Shown here: positions 35,947 to 48,569 of the stretch, in pieces | Position numbering within the stretch: the first letter of the stretch is position 1 | Layout: the number at the start of each line of letters is the position of its first letter | Assembly: GCA_026874595.1 (NCBI GenBank) | Contig: CM049306.1 | Location: 60,952,019-61,016,018 of the forward strand | Direction: 5' to 3' | DNA: 64,000 nt | Source of the DNA: Sipunculus nudus | Lineage: Eukaryota; Annelida; Sipuncula; Golfingiida; Sipunculidae | Notes under the pieces: model-generated | Database searches by the model: none | What the model saw: the letters and a program-made list of their open reading frames with translations, nothing else | What the model was told of the DNA's origin: nothing | Made by a program: the position numbers and the translations under genes

Positions 35947-36342
35947 CTATAGAGAAGAAATTGTAGAAGTTGAGAAGTTGCCATGTTTGATCTGAATTGA
36001 AGAATGGGGGATTGTTGCTAATAATATCTTGTGATCTGACCATGTGTTTTCTAATGTTGAAACTGAAGCATTTAAACAGTTAGTAAAGACAAGATCTATG
36101 GTATTTCCATGGTCATTGGTTGGTTCTCTGACTAGTTGTTGACATTTAAAGTGTTGACATAATTGTGTTAATTTGGTGTTATATATTATATTAGAAATGT
36201 CAATATTGAAATCGGCCATGATCACTATAGGCAGATTGTGGTCAACTTGAGAGACTAAAACTTGGGAGTTCAGAGAAGAAGTTACTGATGGAACATGCGG
36301 TCCGCAGAGTCTAAGTGTGAATATAGAGAAGAGATGACTCAA
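35947..36342 (-). pseudogene. Endonuclease-domain remnant of a non-LTR retrotransposon
   Basis: On the minus strand, LPIVIMADFNIDI, EPTNDHGNTIDLVFTN and WSDHKILLATI reproduce, in order, the C-terminal motifs of the LINE apurinic-type endonuclease (GDFN-like, substrate loop, SDH). About 131 codons are open. The upstream part ends at a G/C homopolymer at 36401-36425 and no reverse transcriptase follows, so this is a fragment. Confidence 0.75.
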
Positions 36343-36400
36343 AATCTGGTGTTGTGTGGTGGTGAAGGGTTACATGGGGACTCAGCTGATTGACCTGATT

Positions 36401-36425
36401 GGGGGGGGGGGGGGGGGGGGGGGGG
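36401..36425 (+). repeat. G homopolymer (25 nt)
   Basis: Uninterrupted run of 25 G. Confidence 0.95.
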
Positions 36426-37057
36426 AGGATGAGAGTTTAAAAACACCTTTGTAACTCTGTATATTTATTTCTTTATTTACCAGTTATAAATTTTATGCAG
36501 TTGCCAGAAGAATATTGTCCTAAACAAATACTCAGTGGCAGGGAGTGAGGAAAGTTACAACACCTTTGCATATAAACATACAGGATACAAAATTTAATCT
36601 TACAGGTAAAAAAAAGTTTTATTCATAATTATTGAATATTTAAAAACAGACAGAGAGATAGAAAAACAAAGCAAATCACTTTAATTCCCATTCTACTGAG
36701 GCAGAAAAATACTGAACGAATGTTTGCATAAGGTCCTCATTTTTTTATAACCTCCATTTTTTGTTAAGGGAAATTTTGGACAAAATTTATAAATTTTACT
36801 ATACATTTACAATATATATCAATTATATTTGAAAATTTAAGTTGATTAACAATTCTAAATTGCATCAACATTTACAGTTAGTCTGCTCAGTCAACATCAC
36901 ATTATATACACAGATGTATTTATTTTTTCTTAAAATATATTTTTTTAAATTTAGAAAATAAATATCTGAAAATAACACTTGATTCAGGAAAAGTTGTATA
37001 CACTGGATCGGAAACAGCAATGTAATTGAAGGATGTAATTAATGCAACATATCTGTT

Positions 37058-37072
37058 GGGGGGGGGGGGGGG
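37058..37072 (+). repeat. G homopolymer (15 nt)
   Basis: Uninterrupted run of 15 G. Confidence 0.95.
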
Positions 37073-37739
37073 TCAGGGTTGCCATGTGATTCTACATTTG
37101 TGACAGCAGTGTTTCATCTATTGTAGCGCTCTCGGGATCTTGTGTTTGTGGGGAAATTAGCAAAATACAAACAATAACAAGTCCTCAAGTGGTAGAGACT
37201 TTGGTGTATTCAGTAAACACATGTACCAGTATACAGCATGCTGGTCAGTTCATGTCTGTCCAGCTCAGTGGTCATTTCAAATCTGCCGCTGTCCAAACAT
37301 CTGGCAGCATCATTATACTTTGACCCTGATGCTACCAGGATGACACTGATGGGCTGCTCATTAACACTGATAGGATCATGCCAAGATACATAAATTTACA
37401 TTCTGTTACAGCAATTAATTAAATCTGTGTTTCCTCATGTTACTGACACATTATACAAAAACTACCTTATGAAATTAAATGAAACTTTACATCCACATGA
37501 AATGTGACCCAAAGATTATAAATGTAGAAAATGGTATCAACGCATGGTTCTTCACATATAAAGTTAATAGTACAGTTTGAACATAAACAATTAATTAGCA
37601 TCATCTAATTAAGCTCTACCACACATCACTAATAAGTTTACCCAGGCAAGGCTGTAGGGACCATGCAGACATGACTTGTCTGGAGGTTCAAAATGAAAAT
37701 ACATTAGAGCCTCAGAAAAACTTCAATAACTAGAACAAT

Positions 37740-39590
37740 TTTTAAGCTTTTATTTTGAAATTTCAGAATTTAACAGATTAAATCTATATATATTGACTGT
37801 GGAAAGTAAATCAAATGTTCTTACAAGAAAGAAACATGCCATGGTCAAACTTGGGCAAAATTTAAGTTATATAGAGGAATATTTATGGTAAATATGAAGA
37901 AAACCAGATGAGTGGTTTTGATATCCGGCAGTCCTGAAGTATGAAAATAGATATTTAATAGGAACACAGATGTATTGATTTTTTTCTAAAAATATATTTT
38001 TAAATCATAACTTTTTAATATTATATAATACTGACTAAATTACTGGCACGTACATAGGAACTATACAGAGGAAACAGTAAAAGTTTTGAGATACTGTGAT
38101 GCATATGAAAAATTTACAGATGGACAGGCAAGTTGACAGAATGGACTAATACATTTATTTCACTTTCAAGGGAATAATGCATTTAAGTTTATATATAAGC
38201 CTATTTTTTTAGCATATCCACTTTTTCCATTAATAGTTTTAAATCTGATTCATTTTTTTTATTTACAAGTTTTATAAATTTGTAATAAAACAACTGAAAA
38301 TATAAGTTAAAATATTCATAATAGAATTCTAAGCTGCAATCATTATATATCCAGAGTGTAGCTCATATTGGGTCATATTATGCATACACATATATTTTTT
38401 TTATTTTTAAATCACAAATGTTTAAACTGAATTTAAAAGAAAATGATGCCATGGCAAAATAACATGGCATCTACTAGATTGTTCCTTGAATCACTTATTA
38501 AAAAGTTTTGCACATTGGAGTTTTCAGTACATGCTAAATTTTATTCACCAAAATAAAATAAAAGATTCAGTAAATTTGATAAAATAAAAACATCTTTTCA
38601 AATAAAGTATACACACTTTTGGTTGAACGAGGGACAAACAATATCATTATGCTAATTACAATCTCAGCTATAATTTATTACTGGAATTAATAGTCAATTT
38701 CACACCTGGCGAAGTTTTTACTCTTCTGAAGTAAGGAATTACTTATCTGATGAACATCCACACTTTCATAGCAATACACCACTTTGTGGACACTATGAAA
38801 TGAGCACTTTAATCATTGTAACCCTGGTGGTACAATACAAAATCTAAAATGTAGCATAGCCATGAATAAAAAAAAATACAGAAAATTATAACATTCATCT
38901 AGTTAATTCAATTCCTTTGAAATTTCAGATTTTAAAAGATTAAATCCTTATGTATATATGCTGTGAAAATTAAATCAACAGTGCTTACAGAGAAAAAACG
39001 TGCCATTCCCAAAGTTGGACAAAATTTATGGTATTAATTTTTTATTTATGCTAATAACTTGAAAAATTTGCAAAATTCAGATCTAATTTTGGATGAATAA
39101 TTGAATCTTGATTAAATAAAGTTATATTCCTGAAAAAAGTCTCCAGCTTCAGCAATTCTCATGTTAGGTGAGTAAATATATTTCCTGATCTTTTAAAAAT
39201 TGCATTATATTTGGGCCCATAACTTCAAAATAATACCCAATACTGACCTAAAATTTGGTATGTTCATAGAAAATGTATGGAAGAATATGAATACTAAATA
39301 TGACCAAGAACAGATCAGTGGTTTTGATATTAGGCAGCCTTGAAATGTAACAATGGCTTTTTTATGGAAAACGGAGGTTTTTCCTTAATATCTCGAAGGA
39401 ACGAAGTCCTAATGACTCAATTTTCGGTATGGTAGGAGATTTTGGGAACATCTAATGGTATGTATAATTTTTGATTCGTAGGTCCAACGGTTTTAAAATG
39501 TGCCCTGTTAACGGACAGACAGATGGATGACGGACAAAGGACCACGACTATAGCTCAGATGACTTATAGTCAGCTGAGCTAAAAATGACA
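37740..39590 (+). repeat. Diverged dispersed repeats with a hairpin-containing 3' tail
   Basis: The blocks at 37770-37950 (GATTAAATCTATATATATTG, ACATGCCATGGTCAAACTTG, GTGGTTTTGATATCCGGCAG) recur with divergence at 38935-39350. The tail at 39499-39590 contains GGACAGACAGATGGATGACG and a 31-nt near-perfect hairpin. This tail type is frequent in bivalve genomes. Confidence 0.55.
39551..39581 (+). repeat. 31-nt hairpin
   Basis: TAGCTCAG-A-TGACT, loop TAT, AGTCA-G-CTGAGCTA: 13 paired bases per arm with one internal A/G mismatch. Confidence 0.7.
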
Positions 39591-39719
39591 GGGTTCAGAA
39601 GAAAATTATATTTTGACAGATTTTACCTTGAAAACAAATTTAGGTTAAGGTCACTGATTTTTTTTAACTCATTAAACAACTTCCCATCTGATATTTTTCA
39701 TGTTATTGTTTGATTTTTA

Positions 39720-40110
39720 CCAAATATGGAAATATTTAAGGTCAAGACCACTCATAGTGTAGGTCATGACCCCAGTTTAAATAAGACTTCATCCCATAAC
39801 ATATTTCTGTGCATGATATGTAAGAAATCATTCCTATAGTTTTTGCCTTTTAAAGCTCGCACTACTGTAAGTGGCAGTGATGGGGGGTATAACAGGTATG
39901 AAAACAAAGAAAGGATTAGAGGTGGTGCCACCATGAGTCTTCCATACAAGACAAATCTTTCCAAGATCATTGGTCAACCTGTTTTTGGACCAATCCATAT
40001 AAGCCTTCTTGGGATATTAAGATTTTATATGATTTTCACCAAAAATGAATCGATTTAATCACAGTCATGGTCACTCTCCTAGTGAAGGTCATGACCCCAT
40101 TTTAAATTTT
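39720..40110 (+). repeat. Two-copy about 325-bp repeat
   Basis: AGGTCATGACCCCAGTTTAAAT near 39760 and AGGTCATGACCCCATTTTAAAT near 40085, each preceded by a TTTTACCAAA or TTTCACCAAA block. Confidence 0.55.
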
Positions 40111-40228
40111 CATCGTCCTCCAACCCAGTTTTATAAAGGAGGAAATATGTTTTTAGTAATCTCTTTAGAATCTCTTCAGTACATGAATACTGAGGCACTG
40201 TCTTCTCTTCAGTAAATGAATACTGAGG

Positions 40229-43200
40229 CACTGTCTTCTAGTTGCCTGAACCTGGAATCTGGGGCACTGATGTCGTATCATGTACATGTCCTGTAGTCTG
40301 TCCTTTAGTTGCCTGTACCTGGATACCAGGGTACTGAGGAATGATGAAGATGAACCTTGCCTGTAGTCTGTCCTTTAGTTGCCTGTGCCTGGATACCAGG
40401 GTCCTGATGAATGAAGCACCTTGCCTGTAGTCTGTCCTTTGGTTGCCTGTACCTGGAAACCTGGCTACTGATGAATGAAGTACCTGTCCTGTAGTCTGTC
40501 CTTTGGTTGCCTGTACCTGGATACCAGGGTACTGAGGAATGATGTCATGTCCTGTAATCTGTCCTTCAGTTGCCTGTTTGTGGAAACCTGGATCCTGATG
40601 AATGAAGCACCTTGCCTGTAGTCTGTCCTTTAGCTGCTTGTACCTGGATACCAGGGTACTGATGGATGATGTACATGTCCTGTAGTCTGTCCTTCAGTTG
40701 TCTGTACCCAGAATCTGGGGCACTGATGGGTGATGTACATGTCCTGTAGTCTGTCCTTTAGTTGTCTGTACCAAGAATCTGGGGCACTGATGGATGATGT
40801 ACATGTCCTGTAGTCTGTCCTTTAGTTGTCTGTACCAAGAATCTGGGGCACTGATGGTTGATGTACATGTCCTGTAGTCTGCCCTTTAGTTGTCCGACCA
40901 AGAATCTGGGGTACTGATGATAGATGTGTGTGTCCTGTAGTCTGTCCCTTAGTTGTCTGTACCAAGAATCTGGGGCACTGATGGATGATGTACATGTCCT
41001 GTAGTCTGTCCTTTAGTTGTCTGTACCAAGAATCTGGGGCACTGATGGATGATGTACATGTCCTGTAGTCTGCCCTTTAGTTGTCTGTACCAAGAATCTG
41101 GGGCACTGATGGATGATGTACATGTCCTGTAGTATGTCCTTTAATTGTCTGTACCAAGAATCTGGGGCACTGATGGATGATGTACATGTCCTGTAGTCTG
41201 TCCTTTAGTTGTCTGTACCAAGAATCTGGGGCACTGATGGATGATGTACATGTCCTGTAGTCTGTCCTTTAGTTGTCTGTACCAAGAATCTGGGGCACTG
41301 ATGGATGATGTACATGTCCTGTAGTCTGTCCTTTAGTTGTCTGTACCAAGAATCTGGGGCACTGATGGATGATGTACATGTCCTGTAGTCTGCCCTTTAG
41401 TTGTCTGTACCAAGAATCTGGGGCACTGATGGATGATGTACATGTCCTGTAGTCTGTCCTTTAGTTGTCTGTACCAAGAATCTTGGGCACTGATGGATGA
41501 TGTACATGTCCTGTAGTCTGTCCTTTAGTTGTCTGTACCAAGAATCTGGGGCACTGATGGATGATGTACATGTCCTGTAGTCTGTCCTTTAGTTGTCTGT
41601 ACCAAGAATCTGGGGCACTGATGGATGATGTTCATGTCCTGTAGTCTGTCCTTTAGTTGTCTGTACCAAGAATCTGGGGTACTGATGATAGATGTGTGTG
41701 TCCTGTAGTCTGTCCTTTAGTTGTCTGTACCAAGAATCTGGGGCACTGATGGATGATGTACATGTCCTGTAGTCTGTCCTTTAGTTGTCTGTACCAAGAA
41801 TCTGAGGCACTGATGGATGATGTACATGTCCTGTAGTCTGTCCTTTAGTTGTCTGTACCAAGAATCTGGGGCACTGATGGATGATGTACATGTCCTGTAG
41901 TCTGTCCTTTAGTTGTCTGTACCAAGAATCTGGGGCACTGATGATAGATGTACATGTCCTGTAGTCTGTCCTATAGTTGTCTGTACCAAGAATCTGGGGC
42001 ACTGATGGATGATGTACATGTCCTGTAGTCTGTCCTTTAGTTGTCTGTACCAAGAATCTGGGGCACTGATTGATGATGTTAATGTCCTGTAGTCTGTCCT
42101 TTAGTTGTCTGTACCAAGAATCTGGGGTACTGATGATAGATGTGTGTGTCCTGTAGTCTGTCCTATAGTTGTCTGTACCAAGAATCTGGGGCACTGATGG
42201 ATGATGTACATGTCCTGTAGTCTGCCCTTTAGGTGTCTGTACCAAGAATCTGGGGTACTGATGATAGATATGTGTGTCCTGTAGTCTGTCCTTTAGTTGT
42301 CTGTACCAAGAATCTGGGGCACTGATGGATGATGTACATGTCCTGTAGTCTGCCCTTTAGTTGTCTGTACCAAGAATCTGGGGCACTGATGGAAGATGTA
42401 CATGTCCTGTAGTCTGCCCTTTAGTTGTCTGTTCCAAGAATCTGGGGTACTGATGATAGATGTGTGTGTCCTGTAGTCTGTCCTTTAGTTGTCTGTACCA
42501 AGAATCTGGGGCACTGATGGATGATGTACATGTCCTGTAGTCTGTCCTTTAGTTGTCTGTACCAAGAATCTGAGGCACTGATGGATGATGTACATGTCCT
42601 GTAGTCTGTCCTTTAGTTGTCTGTACCAAGAATCTGGGGCACTGATGGATGATGTACATGTCCTGTAGTCTGTCCTTTAGTTGTCTGTACCAAGAATCTG
42701 GGGCACTGATGATAGATATACATGTCCTGTAGTCTGTCCTATAGTTGTCTGTACCAAGAATCTGGGGCACTGATGGATGATGTACATGTCCTGTAGTCTG
42801 TCCTTTAGTTGTCTGTACCAAGAATCTGGGGCACTGATGGATGATGTTAATGTCCTGTAGTCTGTCCTTTAGTTGTCTGTACCAAGAATCTGGGGTACTG
42901 ATGATAGATGTGTGTGTCCTGTAGTCTGTCCTATAGTTGTCTGTACCAAGAATCTGGGGCACTGATGGATGATGTACATGTCCTGTAGTCTGCCCTTTAG
43001 GTGTCTGTACCAAGAATCTGGGGTACTGATGATAGATATGTGTGTCCTGTAGTCTGTCCTTTAGTTGTCTGTACCAAGAATCTGGGGCACTGATGGATGA
43101 TGTACATGTCCTGTAGTCTGCCCTTTAGTTGTCTGTACCAAGAATCTGGGGCACTGATGGATGATGTACATGTCCTGTAGTCTGTCCTTTGGTTGTCTGT

Positions 43201-46200
43201 ACCAAGAATCTGGGGCACTGATGGATGATGCACATGTCCTTTAGTCTGTCCTTTAGTTGTCTGTACCAAGAATCTGGGGCACTGATGGATGATGTACATG
43301 TCCTGTAGTCTGTCCTTTAGTTGTCTGTACCAAGAATCTGGGGCACTGATGGATAATGTACATGTCCTGTAGTCTGTCCTTTAGTTGTCTGTACCAAGAA
43401 TCTGGGGCACTGATGGATGATGTACATGTCCTGTAGTCTGCCCTTTAGTTGTCTGTACCAAGAATCTGGGGCACTGATAGATGATGTACATGTCCTGTAG
43501 TCTGTCCTTTAGTTGTCTGTACCAAGAATCTGGGGCACTGATGGATGATGTACATGTCCTGTAGTCTGTCCTTTAGTTGTCTGTACCAAGAATCTGGGGC
43601 ACTGATGGATGATGTACATGTCCTGTAGTCTGTCCTTTAGTTGTTTGTACCAAGAATCTGGGGCACTGATTGATGATGTTAATGTCCTGTAGTCTGTCCT
43701 TTAGTTGTCTGTACCAAGAATCTGGGGTACTGATGATAGATGTGTGTGTCCTGTAGTCTGTCCTATAGTTGTCTGTACCAAGAATCTGGGGCACTGATGG
43801 ATGATGTACATGTCCTGTAGTCTGCCCTTTAGGTGTCTGTACCAAGAATCTGGGGTACTGATGATAGATATGTGTGTCCTGTAGTCTGTCCTTTAGTTGT
43901 CTGTACCAAGAATCTGGGGCACTGATGGATGATGTACATGTCCTGTAGTCTGCCCTTTAGTTGTCTGTACCAAGAATCTGGGGCACTGATGGAAGATGTA
44001 CATGTCCTGTAGTCTGCCCTTTAGTTGTCTGTTCCAAGAATCTGGGGTACTGATGATAGATGTGTGTGTCCTGTAGTCTGTCCTTTAGTTGTCTGTACCA
44101 AGAATCTGGGGCACTGATGGATGATGTACATGTCCTGTAGTCTGTCCTTTAGTTGTCTGTACCAAGAATCTGAGGCACTGATGGATGATGTACATGTCCT
44201 GTAGTCTGTCCTTTAGTTGTCTGTACCAAGAATCTGGGGCACTGATGGATGATGTACATGTCCTGTAGTCTGTCCTTTAGTTGTCTGTACCAAGAATCTG
44301 GGGCACTGATGATAGATATACATGTCCTGTAGTCTGTCCTATAGTTGTCTGTACCAAGAATCTGGGGCACTGATGGATGATGTACATGTCCTGTAGTCTG
44401 TCCTTTAGTTGTCTGTACCAAGAATCTGGGGCACTGATGGATGATGTTAATGTCCTGTAGTCTGTCCTTTAGTTGTCTGTACCAAGAATCTGGGGTACTG
44501 ATGATAGATGTGTGTGTCCTGTAGTCTGTCCTATAGTTGTCTGTACCAAGAATCTGGGGCACTGATGAATGATGTACATGTCCTGTAGTCTGCCCTTTAG
44601 GTGTCTGTACCAAGAATCTGGGGTACTGATGATAGATATGTGTGTCCTGTAGTCTGTCCTTTAGTTGTCTGTACCAAGAATCTGGGGCACTGATGGATGA
44701 TGTACATGTCCTGTAGTCTGCCCTTTAGTTGTCTGTACCAAGAATCTGGGGCACTGATGGATGATGTACATGTCCTGTAGTCTGTCCTTTGGTTGTCTGT
44801 ACCAAGAATCTGGGGCACTGATGGATGATGCACATGTCCTTTAGTCTGTCCTTTAGTTGTCTGTACCAAGAATCTGGGGCACTGATGGATGATGTACATG
44901 TCCTGTAGTCTGTCCTTTAGTTGTCTGTACCAAGAATCTGGGGCACTGATGGATAATGTACATGTCCTGTAGTCTGTCCTTTAGTTGTCTGTACCAAGAA
45001 TCTGGGGCACTGATGGATGATGTACATGTCCTGTAGTCTGCCCTTTAGTTGTCTGTACCAAGAATCTGGGGCACTGATAGATGATGTACATGTCCTGTAG
45101 TCTGTCCTTTAGTTGTCTGTACCAAGAATCTGGGGCACTGATGGATGATGTACATGTCCTGTAGTCTGTCCTTTAGTTGTCTGTACCAAGAATCTGGGGC
45201 ACTGATGGATGATGTACATGTCCTGTAGTCTGTCCTTTAGTTGTTTGTACCAAGAATCTGGGGTACTGATGATAGATGTGTGTGTCCTGTAGTCTGTCCT
45301 TTAGTTGTCTGTACCAAGAATCTGGGGCACTGATGGATGATGTACATGTCCTGTAGTCTGTCCTTTAGTTGTCTGTACCAAGAATCTGGGGCACTGATGG
45401 ATGATGTACATGTCCTGTAGTCTGCCCTTTAGGTGTCTGTACCAAGAATCTGGGGCACTGATGGATGATGTACATGTCCTGTAGTCTGTCCTTTAGTTGT
45501 CTGTACCAAGAATCTGGGGCACTGATGGATGATGTACATGTCCTGTAGTCTGTCCTTTAGTTGTCTGTACCAAGAATCTGGGGTACTGATGATAGATGTG
45601 TGTGTCCTGTAGTCTGCCCTTTAGTTGTCTGTACCAAGAATCTGGGGCACTGATGGATGATGTACATGTCCTGTAGTCTGCCCTTTAGTTGTCTGTACCA
45701 AGAATCTGGGGTAGTGATGATAGATGTGTGTGTCCTGTAGACTGTCCTTTAGTTGTCTGTACCAAGAATCTGGGGCACTGATGGATGATGTACATGTCCT
45801 GTAGTCTGCCCTTTAGTTGTCTGTACCAAGAATCTGGGGCACTGATGGATGATGTACATGTCCTGTAGTCTGTCCTTTAGTTGTCTGTACCAAGAATCTG
45901 GGGCACTGATGGATGATGTACATGTCCTGTAGTCTGTCCTTTAGTTGTCTGTACCAAGAATCTGGGGCACTGATGGATGATGTACATGTCCTGTAGTCTG
46001 TCCTTTAGTTGTCTGTACCAAGAATCTGGGGCACTGATGGATGATGTACATGTCCTGTAGTCTGCCCTTTAGTTGTCTGTACCAAGAATCTGGGGCACTG
46101 ATGGATGATGTACATGTCCTGAAGTCTGCCCTTTAGTTGTCTGTACCAAGAATCTGGGGCACTGATGGATGATGTACATGTCCTGTAGTCTGTCCTTTAG

Positions 46201-47035
46201 TTGTCTGTACCAAGAATCTGGGGCACTGATGGATGATGTACATGTCCTGTAGTCTGCCCTTTAGTTGTCTGTACCAAGAATCTGGGGTACTGATGATAGA
46301 TGTGTGTGTCCTGTAGTCTGTCCCTTAGTTGTCTGTACCAAGAATCTGGGGCACTGATGGATGATGTACATGTCCTGTAGTCTGTCCTTTAGTTGTCTGT
46401 ACCAAGAATCTGGGGCACTGATGGATGATGTACATGTCCTGTAGTCTGCCCTTTAGTTGTCTGTACCTAGAATCTGGGGCACTGATGGATGATGTACATG
46501 TCCTGTAGTCTGTCCTTTAGTTGTCTGTACCAAGAATCTGGGGCACTGATGGATGATGTACATGTCCTGTAGTCTGCCCTTTAGTTGTCTGTACCAAGAA
46601 TCTGGGGCACTGATGGATGATGTACATGTCCTGTAGTCTGTCCTTTAGTTGTCTGTACCAAGAATCTGGGGCACTGATGGATGATGTACGTCCTGTAGTC
46701 TGTCCTTTAGTTGTCTGTACCAAGAATCTGGGGTACTGATGGATGATGTACATGTCCTGTAGTCTGCCCTTTAGTTGTCTGTACCAAGAATCTGGGGTAC
46801 TGATGGATGATGTTCATGTCCTGTAGTCTGTCCTTTAGTTGTCTGTACCAAGAATCTGGGGCACTGATGGATGATGTACTGTGGTCTGTCTTTTAGTTGT
46901 CTGTACCAAGAATCTGGGGTACTGATGGATGATGTACAAGTCCTGTAGTCTGTCCTTTAGTTGTCTGTACCAAGAATCTGGGGCACTGATGGATGATGTA
47001 CTGTGGTCTGTCTTTTAGTTGTCTTTTCCTGGATA
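40229..47035. repeat. 64-bp satellite array, about 106 copies
   Basis: The unit is CCTGTAGTCTGTCCTTTAGT, TGTCTGTACCAAGAATCTGG, GGCACTGATGGATGATGTAC, ATGT. Units at both edges (before about 40660 and after about 46990) are diverged; the core is nearly uniform. Recurrent variant units carry GTACTGATGATAGATGTGTG or TTAATGT in place of TACATGT. The minus strand lacks stops in all three frames of the consensus, so ORFs of up to 154 codons appear. These are a by-product of unit length 1 modulo 3 and are not called as genes. Confidence 0.97.
42064..45263. repeat. Tandem 1600-bp higher-order duplication within the satellite
   Basis: 42064-43663 and 43664-45263 carry the same order of variant units. 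Matched landmarks include a diagnostic G-to-T change giving TTTAGGTGTCTG at about 42231/43831 and 42999/44599, the GATAGATATACATG unit at 42712/44312, and CACATGTCCTTTAGTC at 43230/44830. 1600 bp is exactly 25 units. A 768-bp (12-unit) spacing also recurs inside each copy. Confidence 0.85.
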
Positions 47036-47189
47036 CTGAGGCATTGATAAATGAAATACAGGTCTTGTGTCTGTTAGTTGTCTGTACTATCCTCTTAATT
47101 GGACTTGTGTGGATGACTCTCACTGTAGGTCTTTGAGGGCATCTCAGGCTTAATATCTGTAAGGGCAAGGGGTTTTTGTCTTTAGGTGT

Positions 47190-48560
47190 TCTAGGTTATG
47201 ACCAAGGTTTGTGTGTCTTTGAGAACATGACTAAGATTTGTTTCAATGTCTTTGAGGTAAAGGCTGGGGCATGTCTGTCAGTCTAACAGGAAATGGTTAT
47301 GGGATGTTTGTAGGTCTGTGGGGATGGCCAAGGTTTGTGCCTGTTTTTTTTTTTAGGAAATGGCAAAGGTTGGTGTTCGTCTTTGAATACATGACTAAAG
47401 TTTATCTAAAGCTTTCATCACATGGCCATTTATTTGCAAATCAGCCTTCAAGACTTGGCTAATTTTCATAATCGGTCCGTGAAGACATGACTAGGGTTTG
47501 TCTGTAGGACTTTAAGAACATTACAAATGTTTGTGTTTATAGGGCCTAAAGTACATAACCAAGTGTTCCGTTTTTTTTTTTTTATGGGGTGGGGGGGGGG
47601 GGGGGTGGGGGAATGGCTTGAGGTTTTGTATGGGTTTGAGGAAATGGCTATGGTTTGTCTGTGATGACATGGTGAAGGTTTATGTATGTCTTCATCACAT
47701 GGCCATTGTAAATCAGCCTTCATGAAATGGCTATGTTCATTATCAATCTTTGATGACATAACTAAGGTTTGAGTCTGTGTCTTTTGAAGACATGACCAAG
47801 GTTTGTGTGCTCGTCTTTAAGAATATGGCTAAGGTTTGTGTCTATGTCCCCGAGGACATGGCCGAGGTTTGTGTCTCTACTTCTGAAAGAAAGGGAAAGG
47901 TGTGTGTGTGCGTCTTTATGAACATGTCTTAGGTCTGTTCGTCTGTCTCTTTGGACAAGGCTAAGGTTTGTGTCTGTATGGTTGTATCTTTGGGAACAAG
48001 GCTAAGGTTTGGGTCAGTACGTATGTGTCTATGGGAACAAGGCTAAGGTTTGTCTGTACATCAGTCTTTGAAAACAAGGCTCAGGTTTGTCTGTACATCT
48101 GCCTTTGAAAACAATGTTAAGGTTTGTATCTGTATGTCTGCATCTTTGGGAACAAGGCTCAAGTTTGTGTCTGTACATCTGTGTCTTTGGAAACAAGGCT
48201 AAGATTTGTGTCTGTATGTCTGTGTCTATGGGAACAAGGCTAAGGTCTGTGTCTATGGGAACAAGGCTAAGGTTTGTGTCTGTGTCTATGGGAAAAAGGC
48301 TCAGGTTTGTGTCTGTATGTTTGTGTTAATGGGAAAAAGGCTAAGGTTTGTGTCTGTATGTCTGTATCTTTGGGAACAAGGCTCAGGTTTGTGTCTGTAC
48401 ATCTTTGTCTTTGGAAACAAGGCTAAGGTTTGTGTCTGTATGTCTATGGCTATGGGAACAAGGCTAAAGTTTGTGTCTGTATGGCTGTATCTTTGGGAAC
48501 AAGGCTAAGGTTTGTGCCAGTGGGTTTCTGAGGACAGGGAAAAGGTTTGTGTCTGTCTTG
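47190..48560 (+). repeat. About 41-bp minisatellite
   Basis: Units of AAGGTTTGTGTCTGTATGTC, TGTATCTTTGGGAACAAGGC, T repeat about 14 times in 47930-48515, with more diverged versions (ATGACTAAGGTTTGTCTG) back to 47190. ORFs reading FVSVCLYLWEQGS- or KAKVCVCM-like peptides follow the DNA period. Confidence 0.88.
47571..47605 (+). repeat. T-run followed by G homopolymer
   Basis: 13 T, a short spacer, then 15 G. Confidence 0.9.
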
Positions 48561-48569
48561 GAGTACATG

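Noticed and set aside
39551-39590. Helitron 3' terminus (hairpin then CTRR)
   Set aside because: CTAA overlaps the stem instead of lying about 10 nt beyond it, and no 5' TC terminus was found.
41781-44899. 154- and 100-codon ORFs in the satellite as a repetitive protein family
   Set aside because: They arise from a 64-bp non-coding unit with no stops in three frames. There is no conserved start, no splice structure and no known domain.
48087-48508. Plus-strand ORFs with FVSVCLYLWEQG-type repeats
   Set aside because: The peptide period equals the 41-bp DNA minisatellite period; low-complexity translation.
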